In this document: one piece after another, positions 46,830 through 55,059 of the stretch
Layout: each line of letters begins with the position of its first letter
Numbering within the stretch: the stretch's first letter is position 1
Assembly (NCBI GenBank): GCA_003213495.1
Contig: QCMW01000001.1
Span: forward strand, 1,109,296-1,173,295
Reading direction: 5' to 3'
Origin: SAR86 cluster bacterium AG-422-O05
GTDB taxonomy: Bacteria > Pseudomonadota > Gammaproteobacteria > Magnimaribacterales > D2472
Length of the DNA: 64,000 nt
Translations under genes and position numbers: made by a program
The notes under the pieces: generated by a model
The model's database searches: none
What the model was told of the DNA's origin: nothing
What the model saw: only the letters and a program-made list of their open reading frames with translations

Positions 46830-48086
46830 ATGGAAGAAATTAAATTTGCATTAGATACCTTTTACGCAGTAATGGCTGGTGCACTTGTTATGTGGATGGC
46901 AGCTGGTTTTACCATGCTTGAAGCTGGATTAGTGCAAAAAAAAGACGTATCTGAAATAGTTACTAAAAACCTTGGCTTGTATTCGATAGCTTGCATCATG
47001 TATTTGGTGTGTGGTTTTGTATTAATGTATCCGAGTGGAAGTGCTTTAAGCTGGCTTGGTGTAGAATTTTTGGATGGATATCTACCAGCTATTGGTAGTT
47101 CTGTTACTTTATCAACTGGGTTACCAAATGAAGATATTGGTATACCTTATGGTATGGAATATTCACAACAAGCAGACTTCTTTTTCCAAGTAGTTTTTGT
47201 TGCTACGGCTATGTCAATTGTATCAGGAGCAGTGGCTGGAAGAATGAAATTATTACCTTTCTATCTATTTGCAGTTATTCTTACTGGATTCATATACCCT
47301 ATTCAGGGTTATTGGAACTGGGGTGGAGGTTTTCTAAATCAGATGGGTTATTCTGACTACGCAGGTTCCGGAACTGTTCACTTATGTGGTGCAGCTGCAG
47401 CTCTTGCAGTAGTAATGGTATTAGGTCCAAGAAAAGGTAAATATGGATACGATGGTTCTGTAAATCCTATGCCAGGATCAAATATCCCTCTAGCTGCACT
47501 TGGTGCATGGATTCTTTGGTTAGGATGGTTTGGTTTTAATGGTGGTTCTGAACTTGCTGTTGCTAGTGAAGGAAGTGCTATTGCTGTAAGTCAGGTATTT
47601 CTTAATACAAATATGGCTGCTGCAGGTGGTGTGGTAGCTGCTCTGTTAATGAGCTTAATCGCCACTGGTAAAATGGATGTTACTATGGCAATTAATGGAG
47701 CAATTGCCGGTCTAGTTGCAATCACAGCTGATCCATTGAGTCCATCTGGTGGTGTTGCAGTATTTGTTGGAGCTATTGGAGGAATCATAGTCTATTTCTC
47801 AATACTTACGCTTGAAAAATCAGGTATAGATGATCCTGTAGGTGCAATATCTGCTCACGGGGTTGTTGGTATATTTGGCGTGCTCGCTGTTTCATTTACA
47901 GGCGGTGCATCATTTGTTACTCAACTTATTGGTGTTATTGCAATTGCAGGATTCACGTTTGTTGTAAGCTATGCTGCAACTCTTGCAATTGACTCATTTA
48001 TGCCAATTAGAGCTTCAGATGAAGAACAAGATTTAGGTCTTGATGTTTCTGAGATAGGAGTTGATGCCTATCCAGAGTTTAAATAA
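46830..48086 (+). CDS. amt: Ammonium transporter Amt
   Basis: A 418-residue membrane channel with about 11 helices. The twin pore histidines are seen in GTVHLCGAAAAL and AISAHGVVGIFG, and the family signature in FDGYLP with GAWILWLGWFGFNGGSEL. It carries ammonium into the cytoplasm as a trimer and is gated by GlnK. The N-terminus has no cleavable leader. The ribosome site AAGGAG lies 6 bases before ATG. It ends the operon and is followed by a strong terminator. Confidence 0.97.
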   Translation: MEEIKFALDTFYAVMAGALVMWMAAGFTMLEAGLVQKKDVSEIVTKNLGLYSIACIMYLVCGFVLMYPSGSALSWLGVEFLDGYLPAIGSSVTLSTGLPNEDIGIPYGMEYSQQADFFFQVVFVATAMSIVSGAVAGRMKLLPFYLFAVILTGFIYPIQGYWNWGGGFLNQMGYSDYAGSGTVHLCGAAAALAVVMVLGPRKGKYGYDGSVNPMPGSNIPLAALGAWILWLGWFGFNGGSELAVASEGSAIAVSQVFLNTNMAAAGGVVAALLMSLIATGKMDVTMAINGAIAGLVAITADPLSPSGGVAVFVGAIGGIIVYFSILTLEKSGIDDPVGAISAHGVVGIFGVLAVSFTGGASFVTQLIGVIAIAGFTFVVSYAATLAIDSFMPIRASDEEQDLGLDVSEIGVDAYPEFK

Positions 48087-48147
48087 TTTAATACTTATGA
48101 CTGCCTAAAGTGCTCCCCCAAATATAGTCAAAATATTAAATTTTTAG

Positions 48148-48180
48148 AGAAGGGTTAAGTGATTAACCCTTCTTTTTTTT
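48148..48180 (+). terminator. Intrinsic terminator after amt
   Basis: An 11-bp perfect inverted repeat, AGAAGGGTTAA and TTAACCCTTCT, with loop GTGA, followed by eight T (48173-48180). It lies about 60 bases after the amt stop and closes the nitrogen operon. Confidence 0.93.
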
Positions 48181-48185
48181 GGTCT

Positions 48186-49295
48186 TTAGGTAATAGAATT
48201 ACTATATTGATTTAATAAATATGGATGCATTTCATCTGGTATTAAACTTAGCCTTTTTTTTAAGTATTCAGTCGATTCTGTTATTTCATGACTCCATTCT
48301 TCAGGATAATCAATGTCTCTTCCCTGCATAATTGCAGCAGCATAGTTAGTTGGATGTAAATAGAATAACTTTCTTATGTTTTCAGTAATTTCATAAGAAC
48401 ATTCTTCATATGAATCTGAATTAAAAGTCATAACATTTCCAATTGTTAAATTAACATTTCCTTTTTGTCCATTTATACCCTCAGCAATACTTTGCATATC
48501 TTCTTTTCTTTCTTTTATGTAAATTTTATTTAAGTTTGTGAGGTACAACTCTTTTGCTTTTAATATGTCATTAGGATCTTTTTCATATGAAATTGAAACA
48601 GGCACTACATTTAATTTATTTAGGTACTCAGATAAACTTATTTTTTTTCTTGCATTCAAATGTATCATTTTAATTACAGATGGGTCTGTATAGTCATTAC
48701 CGTCTTTTGACCTGCCCTGTCTTTGTGCAATCCAAATGGAATGATTATTATTATTTATTGCATTAAAAATAAATTCAGATGCAAGATTTAAGCTCCTATA
48801 AATATCTCTTTTTGATTTATCACTTCTATCAATAATAAAACTTTTATTTAGCCTCATAAGGTCAGATGCCCATTTTTCACCTAATAGATTATTACCAACC
48901 GCATTATATGTAGTAGATAGATTGTTTTGATGCAGAGTTAAGTTTAACAATGCAGAATCTAGCGTTATATCTCTGTGGTTAGCTATAAATAAATATCCTT
49001 TATCAGGATTAACGTTCTTAATTCCAGATACTGTAAAGTTAGTAATAGAGTTTTTAACTACACCCTCAACAATATTTTCAAAAATATCTTGATATTTTTC
49101 TACTGAATCAATTTTATTAACTCTTTTTTTTAGTAAATGGCTTAAGATTTTTCTTGCAAATGGTAAATACCTGATATGATCAAATGTGCCAGTTGTAAAT
49201 AACATTTTGAGAAATCTTCTATTATTAGAAAGATCTATTAATACATTATTAACCTCTTCGTCGTTATAAGGTCTTATTGAATTAAATTTATCCAC
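48186..49295 (-). CDS. Glycerolipid acyltransferase-like protein (PlsC/PlsB superfamily)
   Basis: A 369-residue acyltransferase-fold protein. The catalytic block reads FIANHRDITLDSALL. The His and Asp are separated by five residues counting to the second Asp, not the standard four of H-x4-D, so either HRD takes part or the family is a variant. A second block, IAQRQGRSKDGNDYTDPSVI, corresponds to motif III (the E/F-x-G-x-x-R region). The product would be a phospholipid acyl ester; acceptor and donor are not known. GTG at 49295 starts the frame. Transcribed alone, divergent from the phosphodiesterase gene. Confidence 0.75.
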   Translation of the reverse strand: MDKFNSIRPYNDEEVNNVLIDLSNNRRFLKMLFTTGTFDHIRYLPFARKILSHLLKKRVNKIDSVEKYQDIFENIVEGVVKNSITNFTVSGIKNVNPDKGYLFIANHRDITLDSALLNLTLHQNNLSTTYNAVGNNLLGEKWASDLMRLNKSFIIDRSDKSKRDIYRSLNLASEFIFNAINNNNHSIWIAQRQGRSKDGNDYTDPSVIKMIHLNARKKISLSEYLNKLNVVPVSISYEKDPNDILKAKELYLTNLNKIYIKERKEDMQSIAEGINGQKGNVNLTIGNVMTFNSDSYEECSYEITENIRKLFYLHPTNYAAAIMQGRDIDYPEEWSHEITESTEYLKKRLSLIPDEMHPYLLNQYSNSIT

Positions 49296-49358
49296 AAAAA
49301 TTTTTGAACTTTATATGTGGGATATATTTTACATTAATAATGTATACAATAGCCTTAA

Positions 49359-50093
49359 ATGAAAACTTATCTAGATTATGAAGGTATTGAAGTTCTTGCT
49401 CACAGGGGCGGTGCAGAGGAATCATATGAAAATACACTTGAATCATTTGAATATTCACAGTCTTTAGGATGTAAGTTTATTGAAACAGATGTTCAAGTGT
49501 CCTCAGATGGAATTCCGTATATATTTCATGATGATGATCTTAAAAGAATTTGTGAAATACCAAAAAAATTTGATTCATTAAAAAGTGATGAAATTGATAG
49601 TCTTACCATATTTAACAATCATAAAATTCCCAAACTAGAAGATGCTTTAAATAAATTTCCACATTTATCCTTTCAAATAGATTTCAAAACTGATGAGGTG
49701 GTTGAACCAGCTTTGAATGTTATTCAAAAAACTAATTCAACAGATAGAGTGTGTATTGCTAGCTTCAGCAGCAAACGATTAGAGCGAGTAAGATCTATGT
49801 CACCAAACTTATGTATATCAATGGGTCCTAATGAAGTTTTTAAAACGCTGCTTTCAAGATATAAATTAATTAATAGTCCTCTCAAGGGCGATTGTTTACA
49901 AGTACCAATGAAATACTATGGTCTTAAGATAGTAACTAAAAAATTTGTTGAATATCTGAAGTCAAAAGATATCAAAATCATGGTATGGACTATTAATGAT
50001 GTAGAGACTTTCAAATATTTAATCCAACTTAATGTTGATGGGATCATTACAGACAAACCTAAGTTGTTATTTGATACTCTAGAGAAAAGTTAA
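49359..50093 (+). CDS. Glycerophosphodiester phosphodiesterase (cytoplasmic)
   Basis: A 244-residue GDPD TIM-barrel enzyme. Active-site residues: His15-Arg16 (LAHRGGAEESYENTLESF), Glu42 and Asp44 (FIETDVQ), and His57 (YIFHDDDL). KIMVWTINDVETFKYL at the end is the usual C-terminal block. No signal peptide, so it works in the cytoplasm (UgpQ type) and releases glycerol-3-phosphate and an alcohol from deacylated phospholipids. Its 3' end overlaps the small convergent membrane protein by 4 bases. Confidence 0.93.
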   Translation: MKTYLDYEGIEVLAHRGGAEESYENTLESFEYSQSLGCKFIETDVQVSSDGIPYIFHDDDLKRICEIPKKFDSLKSDEIDSLTIFNNHKIPKLEDALNKFPHLSFQIDFKTDEVVEPALNVIQKTNSTDRVCIASFSSKRLERVRSMSPNLCISMGPNEVFKTLLSRYKLINSPLKGDCLQVPMKYYGLKIVTKKFVEYLKSKDIKIMVWTINDVETFKYLIQLNVDGIITDKPKLLFDTLEKS

Positions 50094-50275
50094 AGATACT
50101 TTCTTGCTATTCTTGTTATCACTGCGTACATTGGAATGATAATAGCTGTTGTAATAAGCAGCTCAACGGTAACAGAATAATCAAGAAAACTTCTAATCAA
50201 TGGAGCTATTATAAAGGCTGTTATTGCCCCTAATATACTATAAAAAATAATAGACTTTTTACTAAACAGTTTCAT
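50090..50275 (-). CDS. Small two-helix membrane protein, 61 aa
   Basis: A 61-residue protein reading MKLFSKKSIIFYSILGAITA and then LLITTAIIIPMYAVITRIAR, with two hydrophobic segments and basic ends. Its ATG lies inside the end of the UMF1 transporter gene (14-base overlap), so it is translationally coupled to it. It may be a transporter partner, but no family is recognised. Confidence 0.5.
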   Translation of the reverse strand: MKLFSKKSIIFYSILGAITAFIIAPLIRSFLDYSVTVELLITTAIIIPMYAVITRIARKYL

Positions 50276-51497
50276 GCTTTACTTTAAATAGTACGATGCC
50301 ACCAAAAACAAATAATAAAATGACTGGCAATAATCCTAATTGAATATTATCAGGTGAAAGTGCAACACCAACAAGTGTGGGACCAATAAAAGCACCAGCC
50401 TTTCCAAACATATTAAAGAAACCAAAAAATTCTCCAGATCTTTGAGCTGGAATTATTGTTGCAAAAAAAGATCTTGAACTAGCTTGTATCCCACCTTGTA
50501 CACTGCCGACCAGGGCGGCAAGAATATAAAACTCAATTGCATTTGATAATGTGAGTGAGAATAATATTACTCCAATATATATCAAAATTGAGAGATTAAT
50601 GACCAGCTTATCATTATATTTTTCAGCAACGTATGCCCATATGAGAGTAAATGGAAATGCTACAAATTGTACTATTAATAAACCAACAATAATTGCACTA
50701 TCATCTAAATTTAATAATTTTGCATACAGAACAGCAGAACTCATTACAGTATGAACACCATCGATGTACAAGAAAAATGCTAACAAAAATAAAAATATCT
50801 TTTTATTTTCAGAGATAGATTTTATTGTTGAGTAAGTTTTTTTAAATGATTCTGCAATTATGTTTCGCTGTATTTGATGTTGAACAATTTTTTCATCTTT
50901 ATAATTTATGGCCAAAGGAAGTAGAAATATAGACCACCATATGGAAACAGTTAGAAATGCAAACAAAATTGCTTCAGCAGAGTTCTCAAACCACAAGCTT
51001 TCCCAAAACATAAACATTATAGAGTTAATTAAAAAAAGTAAGCCGCCTCCAAAATAACCCCATGCATAGCCTATTCCAGAAATTTTAGAATATCGATCAG
51101 GACTTGTAATCTTTACTAAAATTTTGTCATATAAAATATTACCAGCTGAAAAGAAATAGTTCGCTACACCGAAAAAGATTAATGCAGAAATCCACATCCC
51201 TGCCTTAGTAAAAAATAATACTCCAACACAGATAATGGCGATTGCTGTAAAAGTTATAAAAATCTTTTTTGTTGAACCGTTGATATCTGTAAGTGCTCCA
51301 ATTACAGGAGCGCTTATAAAAAGAAGAAAGTTAGAAAGAGCTACTGTCCAAAGCAAATATGATGCTGACTGCACTGAGGTTAAGTCCTTTCCCCAAAACT
51401 CTGGAAAAAATAATGGAAAGAATGCCGCTAAAACAGTGGTAGCAAATGCTGAGTTACCAAGATCGTAGGAAATCCATGCTTTTTCAAGTTTAGACAT
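50262..51497 (-). CDS. UMF1-family MFS transporter (Atg22-like)
   Basis: A 411-residue transporter with about 12 helices. The N-terminus KAWISYDLGNSAFATTVLAAF is the hallmark of the UMF1/Atg22-like family, and VGSVQGGIQASSRSFFATII with GEFFGFFNMFGKAGAFIGPT is the C-half signature. Atg22 exports amino acids from fungal vacuoles; bacterial substrates are unknown. It is followed by the overlapping small membrane protein gene. Confidence 0.92.
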   Translation of the reverse strand: MSKLEKAWISYDLGNSAFATTVLAAFFPLFFPEFWGKDLTSVQSASYLLWTVALSNFLLFISAPVIGALTDINGSTKKIFITFTAIAIICVGVLFFTKAGMWISALIFFGVANYFFSAGNILYDKILVKITSPDRYSKISGIGYAWGYFGGGLLFLINSIMFMFWESLWFENSAEAILFAFLTVSIWWSIFLLPLAINYKDEKIVQHQIQRNIIAESFKKTYSTIKSISENKKIFLFLLAFFLYIDGVHTVMSSAVLYAKLLNLDDSAIIVGLLIVQFVAFPFTLIWAYVAEKYNDKLVINLSILIYIGVILFSLTLSNAIEFYILAALVGSVQGGIQASSRSFFATIIPAQRSGEFFGFFNMFGKAGAFIGPTLVGVALSPDNIQLGLLPVILLFVFGGIVLFKVKHETV

Positions 51498-51607
51498 TTT
51501 AATATTTTGAAAAGTACTTTAAATTTATATAAGTTTACAGGTTAAATCATTAAATATGTTGAAAAGGGATATTTTTTAATATAATGATAAATTCAAGGGG
51601 AATATAA

Positions 51608-51709
51608 ATGGATGATAATACAACTTTAAAATATAGTGTGTTCTTTGCAGTTGGTATTGGAGTGACTATCTTTGGACTTGGACTAGGAGCATATTTATAT
51701 TTTAATTAG
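51608..51709 (+). CDS. Tiny membrane protein, 33 aa
   Basis: A frame of 33 codons: MDDNTTLKYSVFFAVGIGVT then IFGLGLGAYLYFN. It is one Gly-rich membrane helix with a short acidic N-terminus. A good ribosome site, AAGGGGAA, lies about 8 bases before the ATG, which supports translation. Its stop overlaps the HIT gene stop by 4 bases. No known family. Confidence 0.5.
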   Translation: MDDNTTLKYSVFFAVGIGVTIFGLGLGAYLYFN

Positions 51710-52047
51710 CCAGGTGGCCAATTTAAAACTCTGCCTGACATGAGGTGCAGATGTAAATGAAAAACACTTTGCCCTGCTTTGGCTCCATTATTAACAATGA
51801 GTCTAAATGTATCATCTAGCTCTAATTGCCTAGATATTTTTCCTGCTACCAGCATCAAATGACCTAAGATTGCTTGATCCTCTTGATTTGCATCAGACAA
51901 CTTTGGAATAACTTTTTTTGGAATTATTAATAAGTGTGTTGGAGCTTGTGGATTTATATCTTTAATAACAATTGAAATATCATCTTCATAAATTATGTCT
52001 GCAGGAATATCTTTTTTAATAATTTTTTCAAATAATGTTTCAGTCAT
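51706..52047 (-). CDS. hinT: HIT-family nucleoside phosphoramidase (HinT-like)
   Basis: A 113-residue histidine-triad protein. The triad is His97-Leu-His99-Leu-His101 (FHLHLHLMSGR), with the usual FRLIVNNGAKAGQSV preceding and THLLIIPKKVIPKL in the middle. HinT hydrolyses adenosine phosphoramidates in the cytoplasm. It follows the small membrane protein and DedA genes on the same strand with short gaps. Confidence 0.94.
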   Translation of the reverse strand: MTETLFEKIIKKDIPADIIYEDDISIVIKDINPQAPTHLLIIPKKVIPKLSDANQEDQAILGHLMLVAGKISRQLELDDTFRLIVNNGAKAGQSVFHLHLHLMSGRVLNWPPG

Positions 52048-52055
52048 ATGTTTTA

Positions 52056-52238
52056 TTAAAATGCTCTAAAAAATCTATAGGCTAAATAAGCTATAACTGC
52101 AGTCATGAGTATTGCTAAAAAAATAATTAATAAATCTCTGAGGGTTTGCACAAATCTTCCCTGCTTACCTGCTTTAATTAATTGAAATAATAAATATAAA
52201 ACTGCAATCGAGCTTACAACTAAAATTAATATACTCAT
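52056..52238 (-). CDS. Small membrane protein, 60 aa
   Basis: A 60-residue protein (MSILILVVSSIAVLYLLFQL, then IKAGKQGRFVQTLRDLLIIF and a second helix) with two hydrophobic segments and a basic loop. It fits tightly between dedA (4 bases) and hinT (8 bases) on the same strand, which supports it as a real gene. Function unknown. Confidence 0.6.
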   Translation of the reverse strand: MSILILVVSSIAVLYLLFQLIKAGKQGRFVQTLRDLLIIFLAILMTAVIAYLAYRFFRAF

Positions 52239-52242
52239 AAAA

Positions 52243-52746
52243 TCATCCTATAACTGAACCAACGCCGCTGACCAAAAGTGCTAATGCTGCTCCCCACAAA
52301 GAGCAAGCAATAATGTCAGCTATATAAAATCTTACAGGTTTTAAATCAGAAATTCCAAGTAAAAAAGGCACTATTGGTCGCACAGCAGGTATAAATCTTC
52401 CTGTTATAACTGTGTAGGAACCTGTTTTATCAAGAAATCTTTGTGCTCTATTTATTGTTTTCTCTCTTTTTTTTAAAAACTTAGTTTGTAGAAGTTTTGA
52501 CCCAACTGTTTTACCAAAATAAAAACCTGACATATCTCCTGAATGTGCACCTAAAATAGCAATAGGAACAATTGCATAAAGCGGAAGAATTTCCATATTA
52601 AACACAAATACACAAACCGAGAATAATATTACGCTCGAAACTAAAAGGCCAGATAGAATAAATGATTCCATAAAAGCAAAAACAAATATTGCTATCCAAG
52701 CAAGTTCACTATTTTGGGTTAAAAAGGATTCAATATTATCAAACAT
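52243..52746 (-). CDS. DedA-family membrane protein
   Basis: A 167-residue inner-membrane protein. DedA marks: GAHSGDMSGFYFGKTVGSKL and the amphipathic re-entrant motif ITGRFIPAVRPIVPFLLGIS. It is shorter than typical DedA proteins (about 200-220), mainly at the C-terminus. The family is linked to undecaprenyl-phosphate or lipid flipping and proton-motive-force homeostasis. It heads a leftward unit of dedA, a small membrane protein and hinT. Confidence 0.9.
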   Translation of the reverse strand: MFDNIESFLTQNSELAWIAIFVFAFMESFILSGLLVSSVILFSVCVFVFNMEILPLYAIVPIAILGAHSGDMSGFYFGKTVGSKLLQTKFLKKREKTINRAQRFLDKTGSYTVITGRFIPAVRPIVPFLLGISDLKPVRFYIADIIACSLWGAALALLVSGVGSVIG

Positions 52747-52816
52747 AATCTGTTATTTTACTTCAATGTATAATGTTATTGAAAAAATAAGCTTTTTAAA
52801 TATTTCATAATTTAAC

Positions 52817-53932
52817 ATGATAGAGAACTACCACATTAAAGTTGCTGAAGAAGATATTCAGCTTTTAAAAGACAAAATAAAGCTTACAAGATGGCCAGAT
52901 GAAATTAATCATAGATGGTCTCATGGAACAGATCTTAATTTCCTAAAAGAGCTAACAAACTATTGGCGGAATGAATTTAATTGGCGAGATCATGAAAAGA
53001 AGATTAATGACATTGGTAGCTACAGATATACTACTAAGTCAGGACTTAAGCTTCATTTCCTTCATTCAAAGTCAAACAACGATAATGCTATTCCATTAGT
53101 AATGACTCATGGTTGGCCTGGAAGCATCCAAGAATTTTTAAAAATAATACCTATAATTCAAAAAAACTCTGATATTCCAATTGATATTATTTGTCCTTCT
53201 CTGCCAGGATTTGGATTTTCCGATAAACCAAAAGAAGTTGGTATGGATTCCAAACATATTGCTATTTTGCAGCATGAGCTCTTGATAGCTCTTGGATATG
53301 ATAAATATATTGTTCAAGGTGGTGACTGGGGAGCTACCATAAGCAAATGGATGGCTGAACTTTATCCAGATCATTGTATTGGCATTCACCTTAATATGAT
53401 CATTGCTTGGCCACCGGTTGATAAAGATCCATTAGAAAATACTTCACAAGAAGAACAAAAATTAATGGCAAATTATGAAAAATATAAAGAACAAGGAGTT
53501 GGATACTATGAGATACAAAAAACAAAACCACAAACACTTGGTTATGGCTTAAATGACTCTCCTGTTGGACTTGCTGCATGGATTGTAGAGAAGTTTTATG
53601 GCTGGTTTGATGGTGAAGAGAATAAACTAGTTGTTTCTAATGATGAAGTTTTGGCAATAATATCTTTGTATTGGTTTAGTGAATCAATAACTTCATCAAC
53701 AAGGTTATATAAAGAAAATGGAGACTTAGGATTTTCTTTTGAAAACATTAAGCAACCTATGGCAGGCGCAGTTTTTGAAAGAGACTTAATTGCACCTCCA
53801 AGAGCATGGGCTGAAGAAATCTATAATGTAGTTCAATGGAATACTCACAAAGGCGGACATTTTGCAGCCTTAGAGCAACCTGAGTCACTTTCTAAGGATA
53901 TTATAGAATTTATAAAGAAACTAAAGATCTAA
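52817..53932 (+). CDS. Epoxide hydrolase (EHN-domain type)
   Basis: A 371-residue protein of the juvenile-hormone/microsomal epoxide hydrolase group. The N-terminal EHN domain (EDIQLLKDKIKLTRWPDEI, NYWRNEFNWRDHE) precedes an alpha/beta-hydrolase core. THGWPGS (98-104) forms the oxyanion loop, the nucleophile Asp170 is in QGGDWGATIS, and the His lies in HKGGHFAALEQPE near residue 354. No signal peptide. It opens epoxides to diols; the natural substrate is unknown. Its end overlaps the convergent phytase gene by 12 bases. Confidence 0.93.
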   Translation: MIENYHIKVAEEDIQLLKDKIKLTRWPDEINHRWSHGTDLNFLKELTNYWRNEFNWRDHEKKINDIGSYRYTTKSGLKLHFLHSKSNNDNAIPLVMTHGWPGSIQEFLKIIPIIQKNSDIPIDIICPSLPGFGFSDKPKEVGMDSKHIAILQHELLIALGYDKYIVQGGDWGATISKWMAELYPDHCIGIHLNMIIAWPPVDKDPLENTSQEEQKLMANYEKYKEQGVGYYEIQKTKPQTLGYGLNDSPVGLAAWIVEKFYGWFDGEENKLVVSNDEVLAIISLYWFSESITSSTRLYKENGDLGFSFENIKQPMAGAVFERDLIAPPRAWAEEIYNVVQWNTHKGGHFAALEQPESLSKDIIEFIKKLKI

Positions 53933-55006
53933 TTTTTCAAGAACATCAGCAAAAGAAACATATTTAAAATTCTGTCTCTTAACCTTATTTTTACCATCAT
54001 TTGTTCCATCCTGCAGGACAAATAAACCCATAGGATATTTATTACCAAAATTGAAATTAATAACGTCAATACCATCGGTGTCATTAACATTATCAATGTC
54101 CTTGTTACTACCAACTTTAAAACTGCCTATGTAGTTATAAGGCTCTTGTCGATTATAAATATTAAAAGAACTATCACCTTGAGATGAAACGATAACATAT
54201 CCATCTTTTTCAGAAGATTTATAAACGGTTACTCCTTCAGGATCACCATCTATATTTCCAGATCTATTATCAATAATAATAGGATTTGAAAAATCTAATT
54301 CGTTATTTATTTTATAGGCTCTTAAAATACCTCTATCTTGTTCTTCAGATATAAAAAGAGTTCTATTTTCATCGTCGTAAACACATCCCTCAGATTGAGT
54401 TGCATTTCCATTATTAAATGTTGTTAAAAGTGTCATTCCAAAAGGACCATAATTCCACATCTGTACCTTTGGTCCCTCATCTTCTGTTAAAAATGCTATT
54501 AATCCAAATCTCGAATCAATACCTGCACAAACTCCATAAACTACCATGTTTGCTTTAGCATTTATATAAGGGTCCTTTGAAATTTCAAAATTATCATCCT
54601 TTACAGCTTTATCAATGTTGGTATCTTTGTATGTCCATATATCAAGTGTATTTGTTGTTCTATTTGATGCAAAAATAAATGAATAACTACCTATATCTTT
54701 ATTGTCATCATCAGTAACATTCATTGTTCTAACATCAATATTATTAATATCTCCAATTTCTGTGTAGCCTATTTTTTCGCCCTTTAAGTTATATGTATAT
54801 ATGCCGCTTCTCTTATCTGTTCCAAATACTAGTGATCTATTTGGATTTAATTTATTTAGCCAAATAGCAGGATCATCTGCAGCATCACCTTTTGAGATTA
54901 CTTGTGGAGTCTCATCTATTGCAGGAACTATATGAATAATTTTATCTATAGGATCAGATACTACAGAGAGCGAATATATAAATATTGTTGTGAGTAGGAA
55001 TTTCAT
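53921..55006 (-). CDS. Beta-propeller phytase (3-phytase), exported
   Basis: A 361-residue beta-propeller phytase. The start is the ATG at 55006, giving leader MKFLLTTIFIYSLSVVSD; the longer frame begins with TTG inside the terminator hairpin. The family blocks are SKGDAADDPAIWLNKLNPN, LVFGTDKRSGIYTYNL and DPEGVTVYKS, whose acidic residues bind the Ca2+ and phosphates. It cleaves phytate (inositol hexakisphosphate) in the periplasm or outside. It directly follows a TonB receptor and precedes a phosphate-storage block, which points to inositol-phosphate use. Confidence 0.92.
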   Translation of the reverse strand: MKFLLTTIFIYSLSVVSDPIDKIIHIVPAIDETPQVISKGDAADDPAIWLNKLNPNRSLVFGTDKRSGIYTYNLKGEKIGYTEIGDINNIDVRTMNVTDDDNKDIGSYSFIFASNRTTNTLDIWTYKDTNIDKAVKDDNFEISKDPYINAKANMVVYGVCAGIDSRFGLIAFLTEDEGPKVQMWNYGPFGMTLLTTFNNGNATQSEGCVYDDENRTLFISEEQDRGILRAYKINNELDFSNPIIIDNRSGNIDGDPEGVTVYKSSEKDGYVIVSSQGDSSFNIYNRQEPYNYIGSFKVGSNKDIDNVNDTDGIDVINFNFGNKYPMGLFVLQDGTNDGKNKVKRQNFKYVSFADVLEKLDL

Positions 55007-55018
55007 AATTTTTTTAAA

Positions 55019-55045
55019 ATAAGGCAAGTTAAAGTCTTGCCTTAT
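55019..55045 (-). terminator. Hairpin between the phytase receptor and phytase
   Basis: A 10-bp inverted repeat, ATAAGGCAAG and CTTGCCTTAT, with a 7-base loop. On the reverse strand it is followed by TTATTTT-like T-rich sequence. It lies 15 bases after the receptor stop and 12 bases before the phytase ATG. The U-run is broken, so it may terminate only partly. Confidence 0.7.
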
Positions 55046-55059
55046 TAATATTTTAAAGA

